Positions 62,386-64,000 of a stretch of 64,000 nucleotides of DNA are shown piece after piece. Position numbers and translations under genes: made by a program. Positions within the stretch are counted from its first letter, which is position 1, and the number at the start of each line of letters is the position of its first letter. This stretch comes from Marinobacter salexigens (GTDB lineage Bacteria; Pseudomonadota; Gammaproteobacteria; Pseudomonadales; Oleiphilaceae). Under the pieces are notes generated by a model. It was not told the DNA's origin. It did not search any database and worked only from the letters and a program-made list of their open reading frames with translations. The DNA lies in NCBI RefSeq assembly GCF_018860765.1, contig NZ_JAHKPV010000006.1, forward strand, positions 1-64,000, read 5' to 3'.

Positions 62386-64000
62386 GTGACGTCATCTTCT
62401 AACAGCGAGGCCGATCACGCAAAACCAAGCTCAGGCGCTGATCACGAAGCGTCTGCGGCTGCGCGCACTCAAAGACTGGCCCTAGTGGACCGTGCTCTGA
62501 GCGAAATGAACCAAGCCATCATCCGAACACGTCACGAAGATGAATTACTTCCTTTGGTGTGCCAAATTGCCAGCGATGTCTGCGGCATCCGTTTCAGGTG
62601 GATTGGGATTGCAGACCTGAAAGATCACTCCCTACTGGCAACTGCCCAATTTCCCGTTAAGCGGGGTGGCCAGCCTTTTGGCGTATTGTCGGCTTACCAC
62701 GAGGATGAGGGCTTTTTTGACAGTGAGATGACCGCCCGTCTCAATGAACTGGCTCTCAACATTACCTTCGCATTCGACAGCTTTGATCGAGAGAGCGAAC
62801 GCCGCAACGCATTGGAAGCGCTGCACTCCAGCGAGCAACACTTCCGAGCCTATTTCGAGCGATCCATGTTTGGCATGGCCGCGTTCAGTCCAGCGAAAAG
62901 CTGGATAGAAGTCAATCAAGCACTGTGCAGCATGCTCGGTTATACAGCGAAAGAGCTCATGGCAACAACATGGGCAGATGTAGTCCACCCTGATGACTTG
63001 GAGCTCAGTCACACAAACTATAGAAAACTCATTGACGGAATTGTTGATGAGATTTCCGTTGAAAAACGGTTTATCAAAAAATCCGGGGATTTTCTCGACA
63101 CCCATTTAGCTGTGCGTGCAATTCGATTTCCTGACGGCAGTTTCGATTATGCAGTAGCGCTGGTCGAAGACATTTCCTCCCGCAAAATGGCCGCACGGCG
63201 CGAGCAAATGCGACGACAAACACTGGAAAAAGTCGCGAGAGGTGGTTCGCTAGAAGAGGTTATGTTGCAGGTTATCGAGTCTGTCGAATCCATCTACTCC
63301 AACTCCATGTGTTCCATTCTCATTATGGACGATGAAGGGAAACACCTTCTTTGTGGCGCAGCGCCCAGCTTACCCAGCTTTTTCACCGAAGCCATCAACG
63401 GCGTGAGCATTGGCCTGGGTGTTGGCTCCTGTGGCACCTCAGCCTTTACCCGAAAGCGCACTGTTGTAGAAGACATAGCGTCCCATCCTTACTGGGAGAA
63501 CTTTAAAGACCTTGCCGCCGAGGCGGGTCTCGGCTCTTGCTGGTCGGAGCCTATACATGCTGCGTCTGGTAAGGTGCTGGGCACCTTCGCGATCTACCGC
63601 AAGGAGCCCTGTGCTCCAGACACGCAAGAAATCGCACTGATTGAGAGCGCCGCCAATCTTGTTGGGATCGCCATTGAGCGGGCACATGCACAGGAAGAAC
63701 TCCATCTTGCATCTTCCATCTACCGCAACAGCTCAGAAACCGTGATGGTGACTGACACCCACAACCGTATCGTTGCAATCAACCCCGCCTTTACGAAGGT
63801 CACCGGTTATACGCTTGAAGACACGCGTGGCAAAGACCCCTCTATTCTCCACTCCGGCCGCCACAACGCCGAGTTTTTTAAGGCGATCTGGCAAGATGTG
63901 ACTCAGCAGGGGTTTTGGCAGGGCGAGGTGTGGAATCGCCGCAAAAATGGCGAGGCCTTTCCTTCGTGGCTCACCATTAACGTTATTCGCAATAAAAACG
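62386..64000 (+). CDS. multi-PAS/GAF signalling protein, 3' end beyond window
   Basis: The frame is open from a GTG at 62386 to the window end (538 residues). In order: a shortened GAF-like domain (about 45-130, CGIRFRWIGIAD then FPVKRGGQPFGVLSAYHE), PAS (about 150-265, FRAYFERSMFGMAAFSPAKS), a complete GAF (about 285-435, GLGVGSCGTSAFTRKR and LGTFAIYRKEP), and a second PAS (from about 445, VMVTDTHNRIVAINPAFTKV). GGDEF and/or EAL domains probably follow. There is no good ribosome site before the GTG, so the true start is uncertain. Confidence 0.82.
   Translation, partial: MTSSSNSEADHAKPSSGADHEASAAARTQRLALVDRALSEMNQAIIRTRHEDELLPLVCQIASDVCGIRFRWIGIADLKDHSLLATAQFPVKRGGQPFGVLSAYHEDEGFFDSEMTARLNELALNITFAFDSFDRESERRNALEALHSSEQHFRAYFERSMFGMAAFSPAKSWIEVNQALCSMLGYTAKELMATTWADVVHPDDLELSHTNYRKLIDGIVDEISVEKRFIKKSGDFLDTHLAVRAIRFPDGSFDYAVALVEDISSRKMAARREQMRRQTLEKVARGGSLEEVMLQVIESVESIYSNSMCSILIMDDEGKHLLCGAAPSLPSFFTEAINGVSIGLGVGSCGTSAFTRKRTVVEDIASHPYWENFKDLAAEAGLGSCWSEPIHAASGKVLGTFAIYRKEPCAPDTQEIALIESAANLVGIAIERAHAQEELHLASSIYRNSSETVMVTDTHNRIVAINPAFTKVTGYTLEDTRGKDPSILHSGRHNAEFFKAIWQDVTQQGFWQGEVWNRRKNGEAFPSWLTINVIRNKN

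Noticed and set aside
1..64000. CRISPR arrays, tRNA or rRNA genes, intact insertion sequences and prophage
   Set aside because: I looked for regular spaced repeats, cloverleaf arms, transposase motifs and phage structural genes and saw none.

Overview
The window looks like chromosomal DNA of a marine gammaproteobacterium, most likely Marinobacter or a close relative. This is inferred from gene content and protein style (AmiE very close to the Pseudomonas enzyme, oleate hydratase, DUF5666/DUF6502 genes, integron remnants, CsrB-type RNA). No rRNA or tRNA gene is present to anchor the taxonomy. Nearly all of it is dense coding sequence on both strands. Two clear decay zones stand out: positions 1-1300 and the antiporter pseudogene at 55042-56479.

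Layout. 1-1300: remnant of a chromosomal integron, with two attC sites, one small cassette gene, nested inverted repeats and the broken 5' end of an integron integrase in the canonical divergent geometry. 1407-4873 (-): thioredoxin 2, a DUF2750 protein and a large DUF2339 membrane protein. 5202-10561 (+): branched-chain 2-oxoacid dehydrogenase E1 alpha, E1 beta and E2, followed after 5 bases by a Hanks-type protein kinase. 10652-11395 (+): a methyltransferase.

11550-24954 is the most striking block. On the minus strand runs a urea/short-chain-amide ABC transporter (urtABCDE-like), aliphatic amidase amiE, the ClpB-like ATPase amiB, formamidase fmdA and fmdB. Divergently on the plus strand lies a single gene that fuses an NCS1-family permease to a cysteine-rich linker, a histidine kinase and a receiver, followed by a LuxR-type response regulator. 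A near-identical 18-base palindrome lies about 125 bases upstream of urtA and about 133 bases upstream of fmdA and is a good candidate operator. Together this reads as a self-contained sense-import-hydrolyse system for amides or urea as nitrogen source.

25060-31635: a predicted membrane protein, DUF72, an SDR dehydrogenase, a DUF3096 mini-protein, a GGA-rich CsrB/RsmZ-type small RNA with a GacA-type box, a ComEA-like protein, glyoxalase I, a GntR regulator and a FilA-like secreted protein. 31675-35911: a flippase-like membrane protein, a degenerate phosphoesterase fused to a GT4 glycosyltransferase, and a DUF523/DUF1722 protein in one overlapping operon. 35931-41632: an outer-membrane DUF481 protein, trhO, a DsbA-like protein, a nitronate-monooxygenase-like enzyme and a chemoreceptor.

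41789-46109 (-): two paralogous DUF5666 lipoproteins flanking a DUF6502 putative regulator and a truncated DUF6502 paralogue, with three copies of a TGGGA-N6-TCCCA palindrome in front of these genes. 46308-54807: a DUF6435 mini-protein, cbpM/cbpA, small conserved proteins, a PNPOx-like protein divergent from a MocR-type regulator, a cytochrome P450 and a DUF1206 protein. 54835-64000: an antiporter pseudogene, a PAS-GGDEF diguanylate cyclase, zapE, oleate hydratase, a FrnE-like DsbA protein and a PAS/GAF sensor cut by the window end.
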